Positions 25,720-35,151 of a stretch of 64,000 nt of DNA are shown here, one piece after another; the stretch's first letter is position 1, and every line of letters starts with the position of its first letter. The stretch is from CAVYHX01 sp963768415 (GTDB taxonomy: Bacteria; Pseudomonadota; Gammaproteobacteria; UBA9214). The notes beneath the pieces are model-generated. The model searched no databases. It had not been told where the DNA came from and saw only the letters and a list, made by a program, of their open reading frames with translations. The stretch is taken from assembly GCA_963768415.1 (NCBI GenBank), contig CAVYHX010000037.1, positions 27,238 through 91,237 of the forward strand, given 5' to 3'. The translations under genes and the position numbers were made by a program.

Positions 25720-28569
25720 CTATTCTACTGTTACCCGCATTACTGCGGGCTTGACCTGTATCAGGTTTGCGGGCAATTCAGAGCTTCCCTGACGTGTCGC
25801 GATACCGGCCACTCCGGCTGGGGCTTCCCGGTTGAGCTCATAAATCGCAATGGCAGCGGCGGCGTGATCGGCCGCGGGATTGGCCGCGCGGTGCCTGGCA
25901 ACCGCCTGCTCCACCGCATGGTCATCCGGCCGGTATTTATCGTGCAGGGCGCGATGCGTTGCGGCCAGCTGTTCCTCACCAAGCTCGGTATAGACCAGCG
26001 CCAGGTTGTGGTGGGCGGCAAGATTTTCCGGCTCGATCGCCAGGGTCTGCAGAAAACGGTCGCGTGCCTGCCCGAGGAGCGCGTGACGTTCCGTCTCCCG
26101 GGACGGACCGCGCTGTTGCCGGGAGCGCTCGAACAGCACGCGTCCCAGCTCATTCACCGCCCGGACGTCATAGGAAAAGTCAAAGCCACGCCTGCGCGCA
26201 TCCTCGAAACGGGTATCGATGATGCTCTCGAGGGCCTGGGTCGCTTCATCCAGATAACCATTCTCCCGGTCAATCAGTGCGCTGAACCAGGCGATCGTCC
26301 AGGGTACGGCCGGCGAGTCACTGTTCCTGGCACGCAGCAGGGCGTCAGCCGCCTCATCCAGCCGTCCCTCCCTGAAATAGACGCGCGCCAGATTGACGCT
26401 GCCGCGTCCATCCTGAAGTGCCTCGACCTGCCGGAAGGCCTGCTCCGCCTGACGCAATTCGCCCCTGCCCGCACCCAGGTTGCTTTCGCGCAGCAAGCCG
26501 ATGCCATAATCGTTCCAGCGTTCGGCTGGCGCAACCGTGAAGGTCTGCACAGGCAGTGTGTCTGCTTGCTTCAGGACCGGCAGGCGGATGCGATCTGTCG
26601 CCATGGTGGTAATCGGCAGGTCGTTGATGGTGAAGTCCGCGCCCTGGAAGTGGCGCAGGTACGTGGTGTCGAACTTGCGATAGTTCAGCCTGGCCTCGAT
26701 GTGCACGGGGCCGGTCACATCATCCGGCACCTCCAGCGAGTAGTGCACCACGCTTGCGGCGCCCGGTGGGATCTGGTGGTTATAGAGCGTCACGAAGACA
26801 TCCTGCGCATTGCGCCGGTCAATACGCTCGCCCTTGCCGTCGAGCACATAACTGTTGACAAAATAGGACCACGGGTCGACCGAGCCGATTGCGTCCAGCG
26901 CACCACTGCGGCCGATCACCCGGCCATTTTCAGTGGCGGTCACGTCGAGCCATAACTCGTTGGAGTCAGCAGTCCCCTCGGTGAGATGATGGCCAATACC
27001 GGTAGTGCGCACGACAATCTCGATGAGGTAGCGCTGTCCCGGCTCCAGGACCGGCAATGAAGGGCGCAACGGGGCATGCAGCGCACCCTCTATGCTGCCC
27101 TCCTCCTTGATGCCGAAGATGTCGATGCGGGTTACATCCTGCAAACGCTCGCGATGGGCCTGCATGACCCAGTCTGGCAGATCCAGCAACCAGGTAATAC
27201 CGGTATTGGCAGCGGGGAACTGGTGATTGTGGATACGGCGCTGGCCGCTGGCATCGAAATCCCGCGCGGATGGATCGTCAGACATCTCCAGCGGCATATG
27301 GCATTGACTGCAGCGCGAGACCGCTTTTTCAGGATAATAAAAGCTGTCGACGCGATGACCGGATACACCGCTGAACAGGAAGCTGTCATAGTGGTTCTGC
27401 CCGCGCAACCATCGATAATGGTTAACCTCTGCAGGTATGTGCGTCTTGTGGCAGGTGGAACAAAAGGCCGCTGTCCGGTGCAGCGGTTTCAGCAGCGTCG
27501 TTTTGTGGAACGCCGGCTTGGCCTTGATCAACTGGCGGTTGATAGCGCGCAGCAGCCCTGATTCACTCCGGGCGAAGGGATAGCGCGGCGGGTCGATTAT
27601 CGTGTAATTACCCGTGCCGACTGTCCCGTCCAGCCGGGTGATTGCATGGCAACTCAGGCAGGTGATGCCGGCCTTGCCCAGGGGGTCATGAGTGGTATCG
27701 AAGTCGGGGTCATCGAAACGGCCGCTGAACAGCGGGACCGGATCATGACAGGCCGCACAGAAGCGCGAGGCCCGTACCGATCCGTCACGCTGCAACCCAG
27801 CCTCGCGCGTCTCCTCGACACTGAATTTATAGGCCGGGTTATTGAAGGAACTGAAGCGGTGCATGCTGTGCGCGTGCTGCCGGGCAATGTCTTCATGACA
27901 CTCCGCACAAACGTCATCTGTCATCAGGTGACTCGCCGGAATGCTATCACTGCCGGCGAGCACCGCCAGCGAGGGCTCGAATAAGGTCGACGTTTCCGGC
28001 ATCCCTCTGGCCGACATGCTGACCTGCAGCAGGATCATCACGCCGGCGAACGCGGTTGCCGCCAGCGCCCAGCGCACACCACTGTGCCAGCGTATGGCGG
28101 GACCCGCCAGGCGATGCAATACAAAGAGCCAGGCAACGGCAAACGGGCTGACAACATGCAACCAGTAGCCGATACGCCGGATCTGCGGATCATTGACTTC
28201 GAAGAACCCGAAGCGTGTCAGTAACAGGCCCGAGGCCAGCAATATGAGCGTGGTTGCAAACAGTGCCATGCCGGCACGCACGGCATAGCGGTTCGGCCGG
28301 CGCCATGCGCGGCGCATATGCAGCACCGCAAACAGGATGACCGGCACGATAAGCAACAAGCCCAGCGCCAGGTGCAGCAGAAACATCAACAGGTAAAAGT
28401 AATCCTGGTGAATCTGATCACTGGTCTGTTCCAGCCAGGTGATTGCCAGCAGGTAAACGGAATTGACTACCAGCAGTGCAAACAGCAGGAGGACAAACCC
28501 GAGCAGCCGCCCGAGGCGGGCATCGACTACCGGTTTGATCGACCTGTTTTCAGGACCTGCTGGAACCAC
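25720..28569 (-). CDS. Penta-heme membrane cytochrome with C-terminal TPR
   Basis: 949 residues. Five membrane helices fill the first ~185 residues (GFVLLLFALLVVNSVYLLAI, YLLMFLLHLALGLLLIVPVI, MALFATTLILLASGLLL, HVVSPFAVAWLFVLHRL, ALAATAFAGVMILLQV). Several His residues in these could bind heme b. Five c-type motifs follow: CAECH (221), CAACH (271), CLSCH (304), CSTCH (370) and CSQCH (420), as in cytochrome c554-like proteins. A beta-rich middle and TPR units (about 690-920) close it. A plausible role is electron transfer between the membrane pool and periplasmic partners. First gene of a three-gene operon with an FNR-like box upstream. Confidence 0.88.
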   Translation of the reverse strand: MVPAGPENRSIKPVVDARLGRLLGFVLLLFALLVVNSVYLLAITWLEQTSDQIHQDYFYLLMFLLHLALGLLLIVPVILFAVLHMRRAWRRPNRYAVRAGMALFATTLILLASGLLLTRFGFFEVNDPQIRRIGYWLHVVSPFAVAWLFVLHRLAGPAIRWHSGVRWALAATAFAGVMILLQVSMSARGMPETSTLFEPSLAVLAGSDSIPASHLMTDDVCAECHEDIARQHAHSMHRFSSFNNPAYKFSVEETREAGLQRDGSVRASRFCAACHDPVPLFSGRFDDPDFDTTHDPLGKAGITCLSCHAITRLDGTVGTGNYTIIDPPRYPFARSESGLLRAINRQLIKAKPAFHKTTLLKPLHRTAAFCSTCHKTHIPAEVNHYRWLRGQNHYDSFLFSGVSGHRVDSFYYPEKAVSRCSQCHMPLEMSDDPSARDFDASGQRRIHNHQFPAANTGITWLLDLPDWVMQAHRERLQDVTRIDIFGIKEEGSIEGALHAPLRPSLPVLEPGQRYLIEIVVRTTGIGHHLTEGTADSNELWLDVTATENGRVIGRSGALDAIGSVDPWSYFVNSYVLDGKGERIDRRNAQDVFVTLYNHQIPPGAASVVHYSLEVPDDVTGPVHIEARLNYRKFDTTYLRHFQGADFTINDLPITTMATDRIRLPVLKQADTLPVQTFTVAPAERWNDYGIGLLRESNLGAGRGELRQAEQAFRQVEALQDGRGSVNLARVYFREGRLDEAADALLRARNSDSPAVPWTIAWFSALIDRENGYLDEATQALESIIDTRFEDARRRGFDFSYDVRAVNELGRVLFERSRQQRGPSRETERHALLGQARDRFLQTLAIEPENLAAHHNLALVYTELGEEQLAATHRALHDKYRPDDHAVEQAVARHRAANPAADHAAAAIAIYELNREAPAGVAGIATRQGSSELPANLIQVKPAVMRVTVE

Positions 28570-28721
28570 TGAATATTCCTGCTGATAGTATCCGGGCTAA
28601 CTCTGATCAATTCCCTGGCTGTCACTGGTGCCGGGGCACGGCCAGGCCGGAACGCCCTGCCGGCACTGCCCGGGAACCTCGTCCAATTTATCAGTTTACC
28701 GTTGTTTGCGCACTTACCGAA

Positions 28722-28735
28722 TTGATATAAATCAT
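28722..28735 (-). promoter_or_regulatory. FNR/ANR-like site upstream of the multiheme operon
   Basis: TTGATATAAATCAT matches the TTGAT-N4-ATCAA consensus at nine of ten bases. On the minus strand a -10-like TAAACT lies at 28698-28693. This puts the box centre about 42 bases before the implied start of transcription, the class II activator position. The multiheme gene start is about 153 bases downstream. Confidence 0.6.
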
Positions 28736-28803
28736 ATTGGAGCTGCTTATTACCGGGCCCGAATGCCGTGTGCGCGGCGAGTACTCGATGTACGGGTCAG
28801 CAC

Positions 28804-31068
28804 TCACATGCTCCCTGGAACACCGTCAGGCGGAAAGGCCTTGACATGGATATCACGCTGCGGGAACGGGATCGTGATATCCGCCTCACGGAAAGCTTTA
28901 TCGATTGCAATATTCAGATCACTGGTAATCTCGATAATCCTGTCTATCTGGCGAATGAAACAGCGCAACTCGAACTCCAGGGCACTGTCGCCGAATTGCC
29001 GGAAAAATGCCTTTGGCGGGGAGATCCCTGGCTGGTCCTTCATCACCCCCTCATGTTCGTTAGCCACCTGGACAAGCAGGCTGATAACTTTTCCTACATC
29101 TGAGCCATAGGCCACGCCGACCGGGATCCTGAGCCTGCCCCATGGGTCATTCAGCATCCAGTTGGACACCTTGTTTGAGATCAGTTCCGAGTTGGGGACG
29201 ATGACATCCGCGCGATCGAAAGTCTGGATCTGGGTGGAACGAATACTGATCTTCCTGACATAGCCCTGGGTGTCACCGACTACGATCCAGTCACCGGTTC
29301 GTACCGGACGTTCAAACAGCAGGATCAGGCCGGAGACGAAATTGTTGACAACATTCTGGAGGCCGAACCCGATACCGACGGACAACGCACCGGCAACGAT
29401 CGCCAGATTGGTATAACTTATACCGGCAACACCCAGCGCGATGAGTAATGAAATCGTAACGCCGACATACCCACTGACCGTCACGATAGCTTCTCTTCCG
29501 CCCCGATCCAGTCGAGTGCGCCTGACCAGGTCGCTAATCACGCGTAATTTGATCCAGCGCGTCAGGCTGATACCGACGGAGAGCACCGCAATGCCCCCCA
29601 GAATCTGCATGGGTGAAATGTGCAATGAGCCGACACCGAAGCCTTCCGTGGCATACTCGACCATTTTCCCGATCCAGCGCTCCGACTGACCCCACAGCCA
29701 CAACACCCAGATCACAAAGGCCAGCCACACAAGGAGCGAGGTCGCCAGCCGCAGCCAGACCAGTCCTGGTACGGGTTCGTGCGACTGCAGATCCATCCAT
29801 TTACGAATGGATTGCTGCCACAGGTATCGACCTTCATCAAGGCCATCGAACAGAAAAATAAACGACCTGGCAATGAATCTGAAAACCCCGAAACCGATTA
29901 TCGTGCCGCTGAATCCCTGCAGCAGGTAAATAGAAAGGTTCCTGAATCCCGCGGTTTCAGCTATGACTATGGTCAGCACCACCAGCACCAGGAGAACGCG
30001 CAAACCGCGTGTTCCTGCCAGGCCGGGGACACGTCCAAGAATAATTGCAGACCATACCAGACCAACCAGCAGCAGCCAGGCCATACCTGTGCGCAACGTG
30101 AAGTAGTGAGGATCCGGCAGCTGGATAACTGCCTCCGCCGTCGAAATCAGGCCGCCCAGTATCACGAGCCCTGCAAGAATTCTCAGCCAGCGGCCCAGTG
30201 ATTTTGCATCCTGTTTAGCCAGACCGGCCGACTCGCGCCCTGCCAGCCAGATACGCAACAGAACACTGAAGACATACCATGTCAGGATTCCCAGTACCAG
30301 GCGGGTGATCAGGGCAGGCGGCCACTCCGGTAAATAACCCGTTAGCAACAGGCAGGCACCACATCCTGCCAGCAGCCACGGGGCGGCAGCGACCAGATGG
30401 TTAACACCGCCTTCAGGCCGGTGACGCACAAACCATTGCCGGCGCCAGGCGATGCCTGCGGCCAGCAGCAATATAAAAGCCGTAAAGAGTGTCCAGCGCC
30501 TGGCAGTGGTTAATTGTTCCCAACCACTGCCTTGATCGAGAAATCCCGAGACCAGACGTGACCAGGCACGCGGCTCATCAAGCGCCTCAACCACTACACC
30601 CGGGGTCGGCAAGCCCTGCGCAAACAGACGGGCTTTGAGTGCAGCTCTCTCGCGCCCCTGGATCCGGTCAAACAGGTGCTGGGACGTTTGGACAATCTGT
30701 TCGCACGCAACGCGCAGTTTCTCGCTCTTGCTGGTGTCGGCATCCAGTTCGCGGCGCAGCACGGTTACCGCCTGGTCTTCGCCCCAGGTCGCCTTACCCA
30801 GTGCATCACGCTTTGTTTTGAGGTTTTCCGCCTGTGTGACAGCATCCGCAATGCAGTCACGCGCCTGCCCACGGATGCTTGCAACCTGCCGTCTAAGCCC
30901 CGAAACATAGCGGCGTGCCTGCAGCGTATTACCCGCAGCATCGACCTGCTTCTCCAGAACAGTCAGTTCATTTCGGGCGCTGTCGAGTTCATCCTCCGTA
31001 GCAAGCGGCTGCGCCATGAGCCAGGCTGGACCCAGCAGCAATACCACCAGTATAAAACGCGCAATCAT
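28804..31068 (-). CDS. Mechanosensitive channel of the MscS family, large form
   Basis: 754 residues. Signal peptide (FILVVLLLGPAWLMAQ), a periplasmic coiled coil (about 25-170, DELDSARNELTVLEKQVDAAG), about ten membrane helices, then the MscS core. TM3 is AIVAGALSVGIGFGLQNVVNN, followed by FVSGLILLFERPVRTGDWIVVG and the beta domain (VRKISIRSTQIQTFDRADVIVPNSELIS). It opens on membrane tension to release solutes. The layout resembles MscK/YbiO-size members, but exact orthology is not claimed. It starts 86 bases after the CorA stop on the same strand and is likely co-transcribed. Confidence 0.9.
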   Translation of the reverse strand: MIARFILVVLLLGPAWLMAQPLATEDELDSARNELTVLEKQVDAAGNTLQARRYVSGLRRQVASIRGQARDCIADAVTQAENLKTKRDALGKATWGEDQAVTVLRRELDADTSKSEKLRVACEQIVQTSQHLFDRIQGRERAALKARLFAQGLPTPGVVVEALDEPRAWSRLVSGFLDQGSGWEQLTTARRWTLFTAFILLLAAGIAWRRQWFVRHRPEGGVNHLVAAAPWLLAGCGACLLLTGYLPEWPPALITRLVLGILTWYVFSVLLRIWLAGRESAGLAKQDAKSLGRWLRILAGLVILGGLISTAEAVIQLPDPHYFTLRTGMAWLLLVGLVWSAIILGRVPGLAGTRGLRVLLVLVVLTIVIAETAGFRNLSIYLLQGFSGTIIGFGVFRFIARSFIFLFDGLDEGRYLWQQSIRKWMDLQSHEPVPGLVWLRLATSLLVWLAFVIWVLWLWGQSERWIGKMVEYATEGFGVGSLHISPMQILGGIAVLSVGISLTRWIKLRVISDLVRRTRLDRGGREAIVTVSGYVGVTISLLIALGVAGISYTNLAIVAGALSVGIGFGLQNVVNNFVSGLILLFERPVRTGDWIVVGDTQGYVRKISIRSTQIQTFDRADVIVPNSELISNKVSNWMLNDPWGRLRIPVGVAYGSDVGKVISLLVQVANEHEGVMKDQPGISPPKAFFRQFGDSALEFELRCFIRQIDRIIEITSDLNIAIDKAFREADITIPFPQRDIHVKAFPPDGVPGSM

Positions 31069-31154
31069 GCTCTCTTCCTATCCCGCAACCGACATACACT
31101 TCAGGTTCCGGGTGCAACTGATCGGTGAATGACATCCGGAAAGACCAGCTCTAT

Positions 31155-32126
31155 TCATAGCCATTTTTTCATACGGAACACTGTCAGCAGGGTCACAACT
31201 ATTGCAATCATTAAAAAGAGAAGGATGTAATAGCCCGACTCGGAATGCAGCTCCGGCATATTCTCAAAATTCATGCCATAGATACCGGCCAGGAAGCTGA
31301 GGGGAACAAAAATTGCCATAACCACGGTAAGAACCTTCATTATCTGGTTCAGCCGGTGCGAAGTAACCGAGATATAGCCATCGGCCAGGTCGGTGGCAAG
31401 TTCGTAATACAGGCTGGCAAGACTGCTGGCACGTTCCAGTTGTTCATAGACATCGATAATTTCATGCTCACGCTCGGGTTCAATGGCAGGGAATGCCCCG
31501 GACTTGAGTTCATGGAAGATCTGCTGGTGGTACAGAAACACCCGTCTGAATTTTTTCAGTTCGGTTTTGTAATTAAGCAGTTCGGCAAGTATGGAATCAT
31601 CCGGGTGCTGCATGACTTCGGCTTCCAGTTCCTCCAGACGCGGTTCCAGGTGAAGCAGGATCTTGAGGTAACGATCCACCGTCATGCGGCACAGGCGCAA
31701 ACCCAGAGAGGCCGGACCCCGACTGAGCAGCTGGCTGTTCCTTGCTGCTCGCTTGAACAGCAAATCAGTTACGGGTGACTCACTACTGCTCCGGGTGACC
31801 AGAAAACGCTCGCCCAGAAAGAGCGCCAGTTGATTTGTGGAAAAATGCAGCTCCTCCGACTCCTCGCTCAGCGATTTCAGCAAAATGAAGGTAAATTCAG
31901 TGAATGCCTCGAGTTTCGGCGGGTGACGTTTGCGCTGCGCATCCTGAATCGCCATCAGGTGCAGATCGAAGGTGTCCTGCAGAAATCGGGTTTCCTCATC
32001 GACGGGCTCGTCCGCGGTATCGAGCCATATGCAGGAATCATTATTCTGTTGCCATGCGCTCACCAGCTCGATACCGCCACTGATGACTTCATTGCTTGTC
32101 TTGTTAAACAGAAGTACTCGAATCAC
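31155..32126 (-). CDS. CorA-family divalent cation transporter (copy 1)
   Basis: 323 residues, normal for the family. A large cytoplasmic N-terminal domain with a long helix (LEPRLEELEAEVMQ) leads to two C-terminal membrane helices. The signature GMN follows TM1 in YGMNFENMPELHSESGYY. It carries Mg, Co, Ni or Zn; ZntB-like proteins share the fold, so the ion is open. It is the first gene of a minus-strand pair with the MscS channel and is divergent from the DUF21/CBS gene. Confidence 0.9.
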   Translation of the reverse strand: MIRVLLFNKTSNEVISGGIELVSAWQQNNDSCIWLDTADEPVDEETRFLQDTFDLHLMAIQDAQRKRHPPKLEAFTEFTFILLKSLSEESEELHFSTNQLALFLGERFLVTRSSSESPVTDLLFKRAARNSQLLSRGPASLGLRLCRMTVDRYLKILLHLEPRLEELEAEVMQHPDDSILAELLNYKTELKKFRRVFLYHQQIFHELKSGAFPAIEPEREHEIIDVYEQLERASSLASLYYELATDLADGYISVTSHRLNQIMKVLTVVMAIFVPLSFLAGIYGMNFENMPELHSESGYYILLFLMIAIVVTLLTVFRMKKWL

Positions 32127-32491
32127 CGGCGTTTCTCCATTTGAGTTGAGAATGTGACAGCTGTCTCAAGGCGCAAGTATAACCACGGCAAGCTAACCCC
32201 GTCACCCGTACCGGAAGGGATCAAAACAGCATGCCGGTGCTGGTGACCGCCCGTGAACACGCATCCCGGGCTGACGATCAGCCGGCATGCACTCCGCCAC
32301 CAACGGCAAGCCTGCTCCGGCCTTGAGTCCCTGCAGGAGACCGAAAAGTCACATTTCACTGGCTATTAAATCGGGTTCTGGTACAAGACTAGGGTATATT
32401 TAGCGGTTGGTATCCGGCGGATTTGACATTTCACACTTGCCGGGCTCAAATCCGCACTTTTTTAATATTGATCGACGTGGGCAAATAAACA
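32127..32491. promoter_or_regulatory. Divergent intergenic region with a sigma-70-like promoter for the DUF21/CBS gene
   Basis: On the plus strand TTGACA (32423-32428) and TCAAAT (32446-32451) are 17 bases apart and about 40 bases before ATG 32492. The rest of the gap between the divergent CorA and DUF21/CBS genes contains no recognisable gene, repeat or RNA. Confidence 0.5.
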
Positions 32492-33839
32492 ATGCAAGAC
32501 ATAACCATCAACCTGATCGCCGTGGTATTGCTGCTGGCAGCAAACGGTTTTTTCGTCGCGGCCGAATTTTCGCTGGTAAAAGCCAGGCTCTTTCGCCTGG
32601 AAAGTGCCGCGCAGGGGGGTAACGCCAGCGCGAAGCTGACACTGCGCATCCAGGCCAATCTGGAAAGTTATCTGGCTGCCTGCCAACTGGGCATTACCAT
32701 GGCCTCGCTCGGCCTGGGCTGGGTGGGCGAGCCGGCTGTCGCGGCCTTGCTGGAGCCCTTGTTTACCAAGTGGGGCATACCCGAAACCCTCCTGCATACC
32801 ATGTCATTCGTAGTCGGGTTCCTGATTTTCTCCTCTCTGCATATCGTGGTCGGCGAGCAGGTGCCCAAGACCTTCGCGATCCGCCGTGCCGAACCGGTCG
32901 CGCTATGGTGCGCCTATCCCCTGCATGCGACGTACCTGATGGTATATCCACTCAACTGGCTGCTGAACATATCCTCGCGCTCGATCCTGTCACTGTTTAA
33001 TGTCGAGGAGGTTTCACATGCCGATGTACTCAGCGGCGATGAGCTCAAGGGCCTGGTACAGACTTCACGTGAACATGGCGAAATCGAGCATGACAAGGCA
33101 GACATGCTGCATAATCTGTTTGAATTCGATCAGCGCAATGTCGGCCGTGTGATGATCCCGCGCAGTTCCATGCAGGTGCTGGATGTCGAATGCACCGCCT
33201 GAGCAAAACCTGGCAATAATCCGTGACAGCGGGCATTCCCGTTTTCCGGTAATTGATACAGCCGGCGAGGAAGAGGTGCTGGGTATCGTGCTGGCCAAGG
33301 ATCTGCATATCGCGGTACTCAGCGGTGACAGCGAACCGTGGCGCAAGCTGCAGGAATTTTGCCGTGAGCCGCTAATGGTGCCGGAAAGCCAGAAGGTATC
33401 CCAGCTGTTCGAAAGCATGCGCGGACACCGGGCGCATATGGCATTCGTGATAGACGAATACGGTTCACTTGCCGGCATGATCACCCTGGAAGACCTGCTG
33501 GAAGAGATTGTCGGTGAAATTCACGACGAGACTGACGTGGAAGCCGAAGCCAACCTGCTAACTGAAACCGGTGCCGGCACCTGGCGTGCAGACGGGTTGT
33601 TGTCACTGTCGGATATCGAGCGTGCCATCGGCCTCAAAGTGTCGGCTGAACTCGATGCCAACACCCTGTCCGGGCTGTTTATGCAGCGCCTGTCGCGCAT
33701 GCCCGAAGCAGGCGACGTTATTACCGAAGAGGGATTCCGGCTGACGATTGAATCATTGAATGACAATCGTGTCGGGCAGGTTAAAATAGAGCTCGTAATC
33801 GACAACAGCGACGAACCGTCCGGAGAGAATGCCGACTGA
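32492..33839 (+). pseudogene. DUF21/CBS/CorC transporter-associated protein (hemolysin C family), frameshifted
   Basis: The first frame holds the DUF21 membrane domain (INLIAVVLLLAANGFFVAAEF, ACQLGITMASLGLGWVGEPA) and the start of the CBS pair (GRVMIPRSSMQVLDVE). The second frame continues without loss (PPEQNLAIIRDSGHSRFPV, LGIVLAKDLHIAV, HMAFVIDEYGSLAGMITLEDLLEEIVGEI) and ends with a CorC_HlyC domain (VITEEGFRLTIESLNDNRVGQVKIEL). Correction by one base near 33190-33202 gives a complete protein of about 449 residues. Members export or regulate Mg/Co. Intact domains on both sides suggest a recent break or an indel error. Followed by two antiporter genes on the same strand. Confidence 0.85.
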
Positions 33840-33977
33840 ATATGCGCTGCTGGCTCAACCCCTGTCAAAGTCCATGTGAATGGACATAACGGGCAAGGCG
33901 GCAGGGCAGCGAATATCCCGACACTGACATGCGCAACATTGAACCCGGTAGACCCCCCGCCAACGGCGATCCAGTCA

Positions 33978-35135
33978 ATGCATGAGTCTATCGAATTACA
34001 AATGAGCCTGCTGCTGGCCGTGGCGCTGGCCGGACACCTGCTCGCCGGGCTGGTACGCCAGCCCGCCGTAGTGGGCCAGATCCTGGCCGGACTGATTGTG
34101 GGTCCGAGCGTCCTCGGCTGGATCACCTACACGACATTTGTGGCCAATATCGCCCATCTGGGCGCCATCGTTCTGCTGTTTGTGGTGGGCCTCGAGTTCC
34201 GCGCCCGGGACCTGGCAGCCGTGCGCCCCTTCGTTATCGCAGTTGCCGGTATTGTCTTGCCCTGGCTCACGGGCTACCTGATTGCACGGGGATTTGGTTT
34301 TGATACCGGCCGTTCCTTGCTGATTGGCGTTGCCTTGTGCGCCACCAGTATTGCCATCACCGCCGATACATTGCGTGAACTGGGCCGGCTCAAGTCGCCG
34401 GAAGCCAAGTTGATAATCGGTGCAGCGGTAATTGACGACGTTCTTGCCCTGCTTGCGCTGTCGCTTACCGAACAAGTTGGTAACGGTATTATAGAGCCGT
34501 TTGCGATTGGTTTAATGGCGGTAAAAGCCGTGCTGTTCATCGGCGTGGGTGCATGGCTTGGGGAGAAATTGCTGTTCCGGCTGGCCGAGAGAATCGAAAA
34601 TTCCGCATTGGCTGAACGATCCCCGGAATTCGTCTTTGTACTGGGACTGCTCACGGCATTTGTCTATGCGCTGGCGGCTGAATATATGGGACTCTCGGCA
34701 ATTGTCGGCGCCTTCGTCGCCGGCGTGGTATTCGAGGGCATTCATGTCAACAAAAGCCGGTCTGTACACCTGGGTGCGGAATATGTGCGCGCCTCTTTCG
34801 GGGCAGTCTTTTTTGTCTCGCTCGGTGTGCTTGCCGATATGCGCACCCTGGGTGCAGAAACACTTATTTTTGCCGGCGTACTCACGCTGGGCGCATTCCT
34901 CTCGAAACTGGTCGGTTGCGGACTGAGTGCACGCGCGACCGGTGTCGCAACCAGAGAAAGCCTGATTATCGGGATCGGGATGGCACCCCGCGGCGAGGTC
35001 GCCATGGTCATCGCACTGCTCGCCCTGAATCGCGGCATCATCGAACAGCCCGCCTATGTCGCCCTGGTACTGATGAGCCTGATTACGACGCTGGTGGTTC
35101 CGATTCTGCTGCGTAACGGGCTGTACCGTGCCTAG
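33978..35135 (+). CDS. Monovalent cation:proton antiporter, CPA2 family (first of tandem pair)
   Basis: About 385 residues starting at ATG 33978; an upstream start at 33876 would add a non-conserved tail. Around twelve membrane helices are seen (LVRQPAVVGQILAGLIVGPSVLGW, IVLLFVVGLEFRARDL, GVALCATSIAITADTLRELG, IIGAAVIDDVLALLALSLTE). The DD pair in the last motif is the CPA2 ion-binding signature. No TrkA-N/RCK domain is attached, so it is a NapA- or Kef-like membrane unit only. Exchanges Na or K for protons. The next gene, 16 bases downstream, is a second CPA2 member. Confidence 0.88.
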   Translation: MHESIELQMSLLLAVALAGHLLAGLVRQPAVVGQILAGLIVGPSVLGWITYTTFVANIAHLGAIVLLFVVGLEFRARDLAAVRPFVIAVAGIVLPWLTGYLIARGFGFDTGRSLLIGVALCATSIAITADTLRELGRLKSPEAKLIIGAAVIDDVLALLALSLTEQVGNGIIEPFAIGLMAVKAVLFIGVGAWLGEKLLFRLAERIENSALAERSPEFVFVLGLLTAFVYALAAEYMGLSAIVGAFVAGVVFEGIHVNKSRSVHLGAEYVRASFGAVFFVSLGVLADMRTLGAETLIFAGVLTLGAFLSKLVGCGLSARATGVATRESLIIGIGMAPRGEVAMVIALLALNRGIIEQPAYVALVLMSLITTLVVPILLRNGLYRA

Positions 35136-35151
35136 TTAGGGGTTTTACTGT

